From Rhynchopus sp. YZ270_cl-10 (taxonomy: Eukaryota; Euglenozoa; Diplonemea; Diplonemida; Diplonemidae): DNA of 64,000 bases. The position numbers were made by a program, and so were the translations under genes. Under the pieces are notes generated by a model. It was not told the origin of the DNA. It did no database searches and worked only from the letters and a program-made list of their open reading frames with translations. This document shows, in pieces, positions 9,978 to 21,023 of the stretch. Location of the stretch: NCBI GenBank assembly GCA_964035575.1, contig OZ037919.1:1175389-1239388 (forward strand), written 5' to 3'. Each line of letters starts with the position of its first letter. The first letter of the stretch is position 1.

Positions 9978-10331
9978 GTATGAAACGCGCAGGCTTTGGG
10001 TAACCATTTCTCCTTTTTTCTTTTCTTTTCTTTTCACGTCAGCTCCCTGCTTCTGTACGTCTTGCTAAGAGATGTTCGCTTTTGTTTTGTTTGCTTTTTC
10101 TTTGTTGTCATGCTGCAAGCAATACCTTCTTCACTACATCCTAATAACAAAAAGCGGAGAAGGAAGCACAACTAGCAACAGAACACTTATAAAACCAATA
10201 CAGTCTCCTCCCCCTCTCCCCCCCTGACACCTTTTCTTTGTTGGCACGTGGACTCCAGCCCTCCTTTACTCACACAATCACCTGCAGAATACTCTCTACA
10301 AAAGCTATAAAAGAACACCACAGCAGAAAAC
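9978..10331 (+). promoter_or_regulatory. protease 1 upstream region with TATA-like boxes
   Basis: Pyrimidine-rich spacer (CTTTT repeats near 10,010-10,040). Two TATA-like sequences are visible: TATAAAA at 10,188-10,194 and TATAAAAG at 10,306-10,313. The latter is only 26 bp before the ATG and would imply an extremely short leader. No other gene is seen. Confidence 0.35.
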
Positions 10332-12620
10332 ATGGCACTGCAACTAGGAGCCCTGCTTGTGTTGCACAGCTTGGCGTCAGCCAAGACAGGAACCCTGTGC
10401 CAAAGGATGATTGTGAAGTACCGCGAGGAGAAGGGCCACCCCCTGGAGCCAGGCATTACGAAACGCCACGAGAAGGCCGAGCAGTACGGTCGTGTGGAGC
10501 GTGTCTCTGGGCTGAAGGAGGAGATCCTGAAGCTGACGGAGGAGAAGGACGAAGCCGACATCGACGAGCTGGCGGCAAAGCTCATGAGTGAGGACCCGGA
10601 TGTGGAGTACGCAGAGGCTGACTTTGAGGTGCGCCACACCGGCTTCAACGACGCAGAGTACGGCAAGCAGTGGGCCTTCCTGACGGGGCCTGGTGGGAGC
10701 CACATCGAGAGTGCCCTGTCGAACCACGCTTCCCGTGGGGCTGGCATCCGTGTTGCTGTGATTGACACTGGTATCACAGCTCACCCCGACCTGGATGTGA
10801 ACGTCATTCCTGGGTACGACATGATCTCAGACTCGTCACGCGCACGTGACGGGAACGGACGTGACCCTGATGCTTCGGACATGGGAGATTACGAGGACTC
10901 CGACTGCAACTGGAACGGAAGACTGGACGATTCCTCGTGGCACGGAACCCACGTCGCCGGGACGGTTGCAGCTTTGGCTGGGAACGGCATCGGTGTTGTG
11001 GGTGTGGCACCACGTGCAAGTGTGCAGCCGATCCGTGTGCTCGGAAGGTGTGGTGGGACCACGACTGATGTGACTGACGGAATCCTGTGGGCTGCTGGTC
11101 TCCCTGTGTCTGGTGTGCCGACGAACCCGACACCTGCACATGTGATCAACCTGAGTTTGGGAGGGAGACGTTCGTGCACATCTTCGTCTTCCTACCAGGC
11201 TGCCGTGAACGCCGTGCGTGCTGTGGGTGTTGTCGTGGTTGTGTCTGCTGGTAACTCACAGACCAACGTGGCAGGGTTCTCACCTGCGAGCTGTGCAGGT
11301 GTGATCAGTGTTGCCGCCTCGAACAGGGAGGGCAGCCTTTCGTGGTACTCGAACTACGGTGCTGTGACCATTACTGCACCGGGTGGTGGGAGCAGCCAGC
11401 AGATCTACTCCACAGAGAACAGCGGGTCGCATGGGCCTTCGGGTCCGTCGTACGGATACAAGATGGGCACGAGCATGGCAGCACCGCACGTGGCTGGTCT
11501 GGCGGCGCTGATTCTGGCGGGCAACCCTGAGGCAGATGTGGAGGAGGTGCTGAAGAGCACGGCTTCTGCGTTCCCTCCGGGGTCGTCGTGCAGCACATCG
11601 CGCTGTGGTGCTGGGATTATGAACGCTGCTGCTGCTGTGGAGGCTGTTGGTGGTGGGGGGATGTCGCACTGCACCCTGGACACCTCGCCAAGCCCATGTG
11701 GAGCGGGCACATCGCATGCCTGTGCGTACGCAGTGCAGCACCCTGCGCGTCTGTTGGCTGTTGCGTTCTCGCACAACGGTACCATTGCGACGAGTGCCGC
11801 AGACAAGGGAGTGCGCGTGTTTGATGCGGCAACAGGAACCCACATTGGAACCATGCCCTGTGCTGCTGGCGAAACGGTGCACGACATTGCGTTCTCGCCG
11901 AACGGCAGCCTGGTGGCCCTTGCAGGTGCTGGTGGGAGTGTGGTTGTGTGCGACGCCGAAACAGGTGAGCTGGACGTGGTGCTAATCGACTCGAACGACA
12001 CGAGGACACACACACGCCGTGTGCACTTCAGCAACGACGGGCGCTACGTGGTGAGCTCTGGTGGCGGTGACGCAACGACTCGTGTGTTTGATATGGAGTC
12101 TGCAAACAGGATGTACCCTGCTTCGGTGCTGCCGCACCACGCACGTGAGGCGTCGTTCCACGGAGACGAGTACCTTGCGACTGTGTGGGGGTCGGACGTG
12201 TCTGAGATGACGAGTGTGTGGAACCTTAGCGGCGGTGCGTCTGTTGCGGACCTTCCCTCTGGGGGTGCTGAGGTTGTTGTGCTTTCGTCTGCACAGAGCG
12301 ACCTGCTGCGTGGAATGGACGACGGGTCTGTGCACGTGTCGCACTGGTCGGGGGCAGCTGTGGGAGAGGGTTCCGTGCAGAACCGCTTCTCTGTGAGCCT
12401 GCAGTCTGGTGTGGTGTACGACAGCAAGTTCAGCAGCACGGGTGCGCTGGTGGGTGCTGTGGGCGAGGGGGACGTTGTGGTGTGGGACCAGGACGGGAAC
12501 ATGGTGGCTACGCTGATGGGGCACTCGCGCTCTGTGCTGCCGAGCATGGACTTCTCGCCTGACGAGAGCCACATTGCCACTGTGAGCCACGACGGAATCC
12601 TTCTGGTGTGGAGGCTGTGA
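10332..12620 (+). CDS. secreted subtilisin-like (S8) protease with C-terminal WD40 propeller, copy 1
   Basis: 762 aa. Residues 1-17 form a hydrophobic signal peptide. Residues 25-105 look like an I9-type propeptide (ending DPDVEYAEADFEV). The peptidase S8 domain follows with Asp145 in VIDTG, His204 in HGTHVAGT, oxyanion Asn308 in SAGN and Ser381 in GTSMAAPHVAG, so the triad is complete and an active, exported serine endopeptidase is expected. From about 465 to the end are WD40-like blades (AVAFSHNGTIATSAADKGVRVF, DIAFSPNGSLVAL, a final SMDFSPDESHIATVSHDG ending LLVWRL). Several Cys near 420-465 may form disulfides in the linker. WD40 propellers are usually intracellular, so the fusion to an exported protease is uncommon. 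A nearly identical copy is at 18,735. Confidence 0.9.
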   Translation: MALQLGALLVLHSLASAKTGTLCQRMIVKYREEKGHPLEPGITKRHEKAEQYGRVERVSGLKEEILKLTEEKDEADIDELAAKLMSEDPDVEYAEADFEVRHTGFNDAEYGKQWAFLTGPGGSHIESALSNHASRGAGIRVAVIDTGITAHPDLDVNVIPGYDMISDSSRARDGNGRDPDASDMGDYEDSDCNWNGRLDDSSWHGTHVAGTVAALAGNGIGVVGVAPRASVQPIRVLGRCGGTTTDVTDGILWAAGLPVSGVPTNPTPAHVINLSLGGRRSCTSSSSYQAAVNAVRAVGVVVVVSAGNSQTNVAGFSPASCAGVISVAASNREGSLSWYSNYGAVTITAPGGGSSQQIYSTENSGSHGPSGPSYGYKMGTSMAAPHVAGLAALILAGNPEADVEEVLKSTASAFPPGSSCSTSRCGAGIMNAAAAVEAVGGGGMSHCTLDTSPSPCGAGTSHACAYAVQHPARLLAVAFSHNGTIATSAADKGVRVFDAATGTHIGTMPCAAGETVHDIAFSPNGSLVALAGAGGSVVVCDAETGELDVVLIDSNDTRTHTRRVHFSNDGRYVVSSGGGDATTRVFDMESANRMYPASVLPHHAREASFHGDEYLATVWGSDVSEMTSVWNLSGGASVADLPSGGAEVVVLSSAQSDLLRGMDDGSVHVSHWSGAAVGEGSVQNRFSVSLQSGVVYDSKFSSTGALVGAVGEGDVVVWDQDGNMVATLMGHSRSVLPSMDFSPDESHIATVSHDGILLVWRL

Positions 12621-14245
12621 GTGTAATTTTGAGGCATATTTTTTTAAGACGAAGTTGTAAGGTTCTCTCATTGGTCGCAGTGGGCAAGGGTGGGGGGGGC
12701 GTTTATACGTACGAGGATCAAAACGGATACGGCACTGCACATTAGGCAAGTGCACTAACGATCCTAAAGTGATTCGAACAAGAAGCAAACTACAGAGCAA
12801 TCTGTGGGTGTCAAGTGAACATAAGCGGGCACATTGATAAGAGAACGGAAGAAGAGAATGCGTGCGATGGATTGGCATTGCTGCCATATTCTTTGCTTTT
12901 ATGTTGCCTCTGACTTCTTGTTCTTCTAAAATGTCCTGGCGGTTTTTTTTTTTGACGACTAAGCACGAGGGTCTTAGGGTCACCGCATAAAATTTTTTTT
13001 TTCTTTTTTTTTTTTCGAATTGTAAAACCAACAAAGAGGGCACATCCTCTCAACTGCTTTCGTTCTCCTGAATTGAAAGTACTTTCATAGTAAAAAATAA
13101 TGGGAACTTCGGACAAATATTCGACGTGCAACAAGATTTGTTTTGCAACAATAAATTCCAAATGTTTGGCAACTTTGCTCCGTTTTTTTCTCTCTGAAAA
13201 ACCCAAAAAGTAACAAATTGTTACAAAGTCCAGAAATGATATTTGGCTGAAACCTGCAATTTTTTTCCAATTACCACAACTTTCCTTCAACCCCGTGTTG
13301 GGTCACAACCCCAGAGTGGTAAGGCATAGCATTGAAATCAATGTCAATATTGCAATCCCCGATTTTGAGGAAATTTTTTTCCGAAAATGGGCCTCATAAA
13401 ATGGGCCTATTAGTAACCGGGCTCATATTTTCCAAAATTTAAGTGGTCGAAAAATTGTCCAATTTTCATCGACCCCACGGGCCTCCCAAAAATGCAAATC
13501 AAACCAAAAAGTTTAAAAAACACCAAAAACACATGGCCCTAAAAGGGGAAAATTTGCGGGTCAGCCACACCAATGAAGCTATGAATTTAATCTTTCCCCC
13601 CTCCCCCTTTTTTTTGTGATCAGTTCTATTCACGTTCCATTACCCCTACACGCTCCCCTTTGGGTTGAAACGGAAATTTTGGGAAAAGGGAAGTAAAGAA
13701 CGGGGCAAAGGACTATGAATACTACTATTTATTTTTATGCGCGCATGCATTGTGTATGTGTGTATGTGTGTGTTTTTTTTTGCGTTTAGACTAACTTTAG
13801 TGCAATCTTCATTCGAGGGGTTGCAGCACTGTATTTTATCGGTGCTGTGAAAAATCTGTCCGCCGTACCCCTCGAAAGAAATTCCGTACCGAGCGGGAAG
13901 ACACAAGGCAGATCCGGCCCTGTGTCCATACAAGTGCACATGTATGGGGAGTTGTGCCCTCGCTATCTACCACAAGAGTCGGTAGAATGGAGATATATAC
14001 GGAATCATGCAGACACACAGTTTTCTTTTTGTGAATTTTTGTGGTGTATTTTTTGTTTGTTTGTTTTTTCTTTTAATCCGTTGCGGACCGATGTGGACAT
14101 CCAACTGAAACACGAGAGAGCATTTTTTTTTATGTATCGTGTTCCTCCCACCCCTTGCCACTCTAAAATAGTTGCTGCCTGCAGTGTTTTTTTGCCGGTC
14201 CAACTGTGGCATTTTTGTTTTATTTTTGGAAAATGTTTATTTTTT
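12621..14245. other. AT-rich intergenic
   Basis: Homopolymer-rich spacer. A minus-strand open frame at 12,811-13,290 is lysine/phenylalanine-rich and looks spurious. I see nothing else I can support. Confidence 0.5.
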
Positions 14246-16130
14246 GGGAAATAGTCAGATTTACCCTACCCTATTTTGAAAAAGTTCAGACTTGCCCGAA
14301 ATAAGTTCAGACTTGCCCTAAAAGTGCCTTTAGGGCAAGTCTGAACTTATTTCGGGCAAGTCTGAACTTATTTTTAGGGCAAACACTTTTTTTAGGGCAA
14401 GTCTGAACTTTTTTAGGGCAACCCTGCACTTATTTATTGGGAAAGCTGGGGGCTCTTGGGTTACAGAGCCCGGCGGTCGTCGTTTTTGCGTTTCTGTTTA
14501 GGGCACGTATGGGCTATTCGCGACGAGTCCTGGTAGTGAAATGAGCAACCTATGGTATGGAGCTTTTTTTCCATGCAACTGAATTTCCTCGTGTCCAGGA
14601 CACCCCACTTTCCGAGCAAAATTAAATAATGACACAAATGGGAGGGGAAAACCCTCTGACCTTTATCATCACTCTAAAAAACTCTCAGGTACCGCACCGC
14701 AGTACCGCACCACGATCCGAGACCCGTACAGAACAGAGACCAGAAAAAAGACTTCCGCACCCAAACGCGACTCCTCATAGAACACGACGTAGTAGTAACA
14801 AAAAAAAAAATACCGATTACTGCAGTAAGTACAAAGCCTTTGGGCGACATTGTACAGGTCCTACATCATGTACGTAAAATTGTCGATACAACCAAAGAAA
14901 AGCATAGTGGTGCACCCTCGGGTGTCTGCACTACTGCAACAACTATTTCTATAGCTACAGTTTCCCCACCTCTACCTTTAACTTTTTATACGAGGATGTA
15001 ATTCTCCGGGATTACTCCGCGATTGTCGTCACAACAAAAAAGTCCAGAGGACTTGTTGGTCGCCTTACTCATTTGGATCAACGGTATGTATATGCTACTC
15101 ATTACAATGTTAGCCACTTCTATTGCCAGACACCGGGGCAAATAGTAAGTGCAAGAAAACTGCTTTTTGGAAACCAGGAAAACATGATGGACACTCCACT
15201 CCACGTGCGGACATGTTTGGCACTTCTGCATGCGTGCAGTATCCAAATGTGTCCCCGTGGGAACAAAGTGATAAAGATGTGTCCACTGTGTACAGGGAAA
15301 AAACTTTGCGCTCCCCCGGACAGTGCACAATTCAACCCCTTGTGGGTGGTCTTGTTGCCTTTTGGAACAACAACAATTTTTCCACGTTGTTGCATTTTGG
15401 CCAGGCATGCTCTTGAAAGCATGACAATTTGATTGCGTATGGACAAAGCAAATAACCAAGTATGAATTCTGAGTTGAAATGTGAGAGATGTTGTGGGAAG
15501 GGGAGTTCGCTCCTTTCAACGATGACCTCGTTGTTCTTCAATAGGCATGTCTTAACCGACCACATAAATAAAATTGTGCCGGCCTCGAAGGATTCTAAGC
15601 AAACCCGCGTGGTAGCTAAACACTGACTCTCTCTCAATTCAACAAAGAAGGAATACTTGGTAATTTGTGGAGCACCCGTGCATGAAAATTGTAAAACTTT
15701 GCGCCCCACGTTGCCCCAGAACACGGCTTCCTTTGTAACCGGTTCTGGCCCAACGTGGACTGCCTGTTCACCCTTTCCGGGTGGCTGGTGGTTTCTGGCA
15801 TCAATTTTTGGGCTCCGGCTCGGTTAGGCATTTTAGGGCAATAAAACAAGTCATACCACCATACCATGGGGCCCCAAGAGTGCCCCAGCCAAAGTGGCCT
15901 GACTTGTTGCCCTAAAATAAGTTCAGACTTACCCTAAAAATAAGTTCAGACTTGCCCTAAAAAAGTTCAGACTTGCCCTAAAAAAAGTGTTTGCCCTAAA
16001 AATAAGTTCAGACTTGCCCTAAAAACACTTTTAGGGCAAGTCTGAACTTATTTTCGGGCAAGTCTGAACTTTTTCATAGGGCAAGTCTGAACTTTTTCAA
16101 AATAGGGTAGGGTAAGTCTGACTATCTCCC
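14246..16130. mobile_element. TIR DNA transposon, Mutator-like by TSD length, probably degenerate
   Basis: The two ends are inverted copies: the left begins GGGAAATAGTCAGATTTACC and the right, read on the minus strand, begins GGGAGATAGTCAGACTTACC, both continuing with CCTACCCTATTTTGAAAAAG. Both ends carry a subterminal motif, AAGTTCAGACTTGCCCTAAA, repeated several times in both orientations (14,276-14,425 and 15,907-16,100). The element is flanked by TTATTTTTT at 14,237-14,245 and 16,131-16,139, a 9-bp target-site duplication, although its low complexity weakens the call. Nine-base TSDs and long TIRs starting GGG suit the Mutator/MULE group. Inside, a frame open from 14,908 to 15,432 (+) has Cys pairs but no transposase motif I recognise, so the element may be non-autonomous. 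Confidence 0.75.
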
Positions 16131-16324
16131 TTATTTTTTTAAAATCCTAAGTCTGTCAGATGACAAAGCATTTCTTTCCTGCGAAGCACAGTGAAAACAA
16201 TGCAAATACTACGAGCGCGTTGTCATCACCCGAAACAATTCCTGATTTTTTGAAAACTTGGTTGTAGTGTAGACAGCCGAGGATGTGCACCGCTCTTTAT
16301 TTATTTTTTTTGTTAGATGGCATA

Positions 16325-17026
16325 CAGGCCCCAGCCTAACCATCGACCCATCAACCCATGTTTTTGGCCCTTTTTTTTTTTTTTTTCCATCGACCCATCA
16401 ACCCATCGACCCGGGTACCCGGGTCGATGGGTCGATGTACCGGGTTGACCCAGGGGTTTTTTTTGGGATACCATTAACCTGGTAGGGGGTGATGGGGAAC
16501 TTTTTGAGATACCATCGAGCCGGACTCAATTGGTCAAACGTCGAAGGAAAAGGAAGCATGCAGCATGGCGAAAGGAAAAAAGTAGCGTACCGTGCGCCTG
16601 CGGCGCAAGCTTGCATCACACCCTTCCCATGACATAGTTTGGCAGTAAAAATGTCCAAGTTTAAGCGCAATTTTTTGAAATGTTGCGTACCGTGGCTTCG
16701 CCTGGAACCTTTGGGTGACATATCGCCATTTCTTTTGTAAAAAAACTGAGGTTACTGATCGTGCACCATGTGTGCCTGGTGCAAATATCAATGAAGTGCC
16801 GAACTCCGCCGTTGGATCACCGAGGAACTCTCACATTCCGCCGGAGGCCCCCAACTTGAGCTGGGGTGGGGACCCGGGCGCGCGAAGCGCGCCCGGGCTC
16901 GATTGAGTTTTCTTCTTGTGACTAGCTTGTCAGCGGAGAAAGCTCGGGAAGCACTAGTAAAAATCACTTTTTTCTCTCTCTTTTTTTTTTTTTTTCAAAT
17001 GGGTCGATGGTTTAGGCTGAGGCCTG
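16325..17026. mobile_element. hAT-like MITE (702 bp) with 8-bp TSD
   Basis: The left end CAGGCCCCAGCCTAACCATC and the right end read on the minus strand, CAGGCCTCAGCCTAAACCAT, are terminal inverted repeats that continue through CGACCCAT. The element is flanked on both sides by the 8-bp direct repeat ATGGCATA (16,317-16,324 and 17,027-17,034). CAG-starting TIRs with an 8-bp TSD are typical of hAT elements. No transposase ORF is present, so it is non-autonomous. Confidence 0.85.
16389..16437. repeat. long GC-rich palindrome
   Basis: Built from repeats of CATCGACCCATC and their complements. The core CCATCGACCCGGG/TACCCGGGTCGATGG is a perfect palindrome about the KpnI-like centre GGTACC. It lies inside the MITE and could extrude as a hairpin. 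Confidence 0.7.
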
Positions 17027-17034
17027 ATGGCATA

Positions 17035-18734
17035 GGCGTCGGGCAGGGAAGTGGAAATCCACGGCGAGATTTCTTTTACACTCCTGTACAAATCTTTTTT
17101 CATACCATTTCTCTTCCTTTTTTTTCTCCACTCTTTTTTGTTCCTATAAAGATGTGTGCACAAGAGGCACATTTATTTTACAAGCTTTTTGTTTTGTTCT
17201 CTCAAAAAACTTGGTTGTATTAGACACCCGAGGATGAGCTACACACATCTACGTGATGCCTGCAGTCATCGCAGCCGTCCAGTTGGGCGGCAGCGGCGGC
17301 GGCACTGGTTTTCGTGAAGAGTCTGTGCCTTCCCAACGGAGGTGCGTCTCTTTTGCTGGGAGTCAGAGTCGCTGTGATGGTTCCTGCATGCAGGTTCAGT
17401 CTTCGGTTCTCCCGTTGATTAAGCTTCCATGAAGCATAAGTCATCCTCCCATCGTCGCATCGACAAGCTCGTTAGTCCGAGCCAGCATCGCGTAAAATCT
17501 CCTCAAAAGCTCACAGTCGCGTGTAGTACGAGAGGGGAGTCAGTCTCCCCTCCTTGGGAGGGGGGGGGGAAGGTGACTTCACCGGGACCAATGAAGTACG
17601 TAATAGGTCCTTTTTAGTTTTTGCAACACATCATCGGATGCTCCTTCCCCCTTATTTTTCCACGTTTTTTGTTTTCGTTTTATTTTGTTTTCGATTTTTC
17701 CACTACTTCCCTCCGGCTTCACAAATGTTAATTTTGTTTTTTTGTTTTTTTTCACACATTTTCAAAATGTTTTTCATTCCATTCATCTGCACCCAACACT
17801 GCAGTCACGATGATTGAAATTCATTTTTATATTTTTTTTTTTGATAAATTGTTGGAGTAGTGTAGTTGCCTCGGTTGTGTAGCCACACTTTTTTTTCCCC
17901 TTCTTTTTTTTTGAAGGATTGCAGTGTTTTCTTGTACACAGTCACGTCGAAAGGTAGTACACAGTTAGCCACGTAGCGGTGGCCATGCGCATGCAACTCT
18001 GCAGATAAAGTGAACCCCGAAACTCCGCTGCACTGCAAATATACCACACACACAATGTTCATAATGAACAAAAAGAGGAACGACTCCTGCCTCGTGTATG
18101 TGGTCGTGCTCCCGGAAGGGGGGAACTGAAATAAACATTTTTAAAAATAAATCATCACATTGTCATTCAATGAAAAAAAAACAACGTGACAAATGGGAGC
18201 GTTTTTAATTGTCGCAACAAAAACCAAAAAAAAAAAAAAAAGCGGGATTCACACAAGGTCTCTTTTGCCCCCCTTTTGTCTTGACAAATATCTTTCTTCC
18301 GGTCTTGCTTATGCATATGTCCATCACATTCCTCTAGCACACCTATTGCGCATCAGTCCAAACACTGTTGCAGCACACTTTGTGCTCTCCGCAGCCTTAA
18401 GTTTCTCCTTCTCCTCCTGCTGCTTTGCTCCCGCATCGCCTGCCTTGCGGCGCCGTCTCTCCTTGTTTATGGCCTTCGCAACGTCCCTGACGCTGTTTGT
18501 CATCATCCCGCATGGACTCTACGACTCGACCTCACTGCAGACAGACATGCGGGAGGTGATTCCAAAATTGTGCATTTGAGCTGTCCTTGGCGTGTATTGA
18601 GCTTGGCACGTGGGTGACTGGACTAGTTGCGATCGCGGGAGTTCCACATTTTTTCTTTTCAGCCCTTCTTTCTCTTCTGAAAGTGCCAAGCGACTGTCCA
18701 CACACCACTACAGAAAACTCTTCTACTACTAAAC
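17035..18734. other. intergenic before protease 2
   Basis: AT-rich spacer with T and A tracts. A minus-strand frame at 18,324-18,506 encodes 60 residues (DVAKAINKERRRRKAG, then Lys/Glu-rich) that could be a short real peptide or exon; support is weak. No known family is seen. Confidence 0.4.
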
Positions 18735-21023
18735 ATGGCACTGCAACTAGGAGCCCTGCTTGTGTTGCACAGCTTGGCGTCAGCCAAGACAGGAACCCTG
18801 TGCCAAAGGATGATTATAAAGTACCGCGAGGAGAAGGGCCACCCCCTGGAGCCAGGCATTACGAAGCGCCACGAGAAGGCCGAGCAGTACGGGCGTGTGG
18901 AGCGTGTCTCTGGGCTGAAGGAGGAGATCCTGAAGCTGACGGAGGAGAAGGACGAAGCCGACATCGACGAGCTGGCGGCAAAGCTCATGAGTGAGGACCC
19001 GGATGTGGAGTACGCAGAGGCTGACTTTGAGGTGCGCCACACCGGCTTCAACGACGCAGAGTACGGCAAGCAGTGGGCCTTCCTGACGGGGCCTGGTGGG
19101 AGCCACATCGAGAGTGCCCTGTCGAACCACGCTTCCCGTGGGGCTGGCATCCGTGTTGCTGTGATTGACACTGGTATCACAGCTCACCCCGACCTGGATG
19201 TGAACGTCATTCCTGGGTACGACATGATCTCAGACTCGTCACGCGCACGTGACGGGAACGGACGTGACCCTGATGCTTCGGACATGGGAGATTACGAGGA
19301 CTCCGACTGCAACTGGAACGGAAGACTGGACGATTCCTCGTGGCACGGAACCCACGTCGCCGGGACGGTTGCAGCTTTGGCTGGGAACGGCATCGGTGTT
19401 GTGGGTGTGGCACCACGTGCAAGTGTGCAGCCGATCCGTGTGCTCGGAAGGTGTGGTGGGACCACGACTGATGTGACTGACGGAATCCTGTGGGCTGCTG
19501 GTCTCCCTGTGTCTGGTGTGCCGACGAACCCGACACCTGCACATGTGATCAACCTGAGTTTGGGAGGGAGACGTTCGTGCACATCTTCGTCTTCCTACCA
19601 GGCTGCCGTGAACGCCGTGCGTGCTGTGGGTGTTGTCGTGGTTGTGTCTGCTGGTAACTCACAGACCAACGTGGCAGGGTTCTCACCTGCGAGCTGTGCA
19701 GGTGTGATCAGTGTTGCCGCCTCGAACAGGGAGGGCAGCCTTTCGTGGTACTCGAACTACGGTGCTGTGACCATTACTGCACCGGGTGGTGGGAGCAGCC
19801 AGCAGATCTACTCCACAGAGAACAGCGGGTCGCATGGGCCTTCGGGTCCGTCGTACGGATACAAGATGGGCACGAGCATGGCAGCACCGCACGTGGCTGG
19901 TCTGGCGGCGCTGATTCTGGCGGGCAACCCTGAGGCAGATGTGGAGGAGGTGCTGAAGAGCACGGCTTCTGCGTTCCCTCCGGGGTCGTCGTGCAGCACA
20001 TCGCGCTGTGGTGCTGGGATTATGAACGCTGCTGCTGCTGTGGAGGCTGTTGGTGGTGGGGGGATGTCGCACTGCACCCTGGACACCTCGCCAAGCCCAT
20101 GTGGAGCGGGCACATCGCATGCCTGTGCGTACGCAGTGCAGCACCCTGCGCGTCTGTTGGCTGTTGCGTTCTCGCACAACGGTACCATTGCGACGAGTGC
20201 CGCAGACAAGGGAGTGCGCGTGTTTGATGCGGCAACAGGAACCCACATTGGAACCATGCCCTGTGCTGCTGGCGAAACGGTGCACGACATTGCGTTCTCG
20301 CCGAACGGCAGCCTGGTGGCCCTTGCAGGTGCTGGTGGGAGTGTGGTTGTGTGCGACGCCGAAACAGGTGAGCTGGACGTGGTGCTAATCGACTCGAACG
20401 ACACGAGGACACACACACGCCGTGTGCACTTCAGCAACGACGGGCGCTACGTGGTGAGCTCTGGTGGCGGTGACGCAACGACTCGTGTGTTTGATATGGA
20501 GTCTGCAAACAGGATGTACCCTGCTTCGGTGCTGCCGCACCACGCACGTGAGGCGTCGTTCCACGGAGACGAGTACCTTGCGACTGTGTGGGGGTCGGAC
20601 GTGTCTGAGATGACGAGTGTGTGGAACCTTAGCGGCGGTGCGTCTGTTGCGGACCTTCCCTCTGGGGGTGCTGAGGTTGTTGTGCTTTCGTCTGCACAGA
20701 GCGACCTGCTGCGTGGAATGGACGACGGGTCTGTGCACGTGTCGCACTGGTCGGGGGCAGCTGTGGGAGAGGGTTCCGTGCAGAACCGCTTCTCTGTGAG
20801 CCTGCAGTCTGGTGTGGTGTACGACAGCAAGTTCAGCAGCACGGGTGCGCTGGTGGGTGCTGTGGGCGAGGGGGACGTTGTGGTGTGGGACCAGGACGGG
20901 AACTTGGTGGCTACACTGATGGGGCACTCGCGCTCTGTGCTGCCGAGCATGGACTTCTCGCCTGACGAGAGCCACATTGCCACTGTGAGCCACGACGGAA
21001 TCCTTCTGGTGTGGAGGCTGTGA
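18735..21023 (+). CDS. secreted subtilisin-like (S8) protease with WD40 propeller, copy 2
   Basis: 762 aa, differing from copy 1 by two conservative residues that I could find (Val28 to Ile and, near the C-terminus, Met to Leu in DQDGN[ML]VATL). Catalytic Asp145, His204 and Ser381 and oxyanion Asn308 are all retained. The few nucleotide differences lie in the first about 160 bp and the last about 120 bp; I saw none in the middle. The flanks are unrelated: the upstream leader is CTTCTACTACTAAAC rather than CAGCAGAAAAC, and the 3' flanks diverge within about 10 bp of the stop. This points to a CDS-limited duplication or ongoing gene conversion. Both copies look intact and presumably make the same product under different flanking sequences. 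Confidence 0.9.
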   Translation: MALQLGALLVLHSLASAKTGTLCQRMIIKYREEKGHPLEPGITKRHEKAEQYGRVERVSGLKEEILKLTEEKDEADIDELAAKLMSEDPDVEYAEADFEVRHTGFNDAEYGKQWAFLTGPGGSHIESALSNHASRGAGIRVAVIDTGITAHPDLDVNVIPGYDMISDSSRARDGNGRDPDASDMGDYEDSDCNWNGRLDDSSWHGTHVAGTVAALAGNGIGVVGVAPRASVQPIRVLGRCGGTTTDVTDGILWAAGLPVSGVPTNPTPAHVINLSLGGRRSCTSSSSYQAAVNAVRAVGVVVVVSAGNSQTNVAGFSPASCAGVISVAASNREGSLSWYSNYGAVTITAPGGGSSQQIYSTENSGSHGPSGPSYGYKMGTSMAAPHVAGLAALILAGNPEADVEEVLKSTASAFPPGSSCSTSRCGAGIMNAAAAVEAVGGGGMSHCTLDTSPSPCGAGTSHACAYAVQHPARLLAVAFSHNGTIATSAADKGVRVFDAATGTHIGTMPCAAGETVHDIAFSPNGSLVALAGAGGSVVVCDAETGELDVVLIDSNDTRTHTRRVHFSNDGRYVVSSGGGDATTRVFDMESANRMYPASVLPHHAREASFHGDEYLATVWGSDVSEMTSVWNLSGGASVADLPSGGAEVVVLSSAQSDLLRGMDDGSVHVSHWSGAAVGEGSVQNRFSVSLQSGVVYDSKFSSTGALVGAVGEGDVVVWDQDGNLVATLMGHSRSVLPSMDFSPDESHIATVSHDGILLVWRL

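Noticed and set aside
11280-12034. 200-aa and 209-aa minus ORFs within the protease gene
   Set aside because: Antisense shadows of a clear S8/WD40 coding sequence.
12811-13290. 159-aa minus ORF
   Set aside because: Homopolymer-rich composition (Lys and Phe runs) in an AT-rich spacer; no domain or start context.
14986-15519. 177-aa minus ORF inside the TIR element as transposase
   Set aside because: No DDE/DDD spacing or zinc motif recognisable; the opposite strand is equally open.
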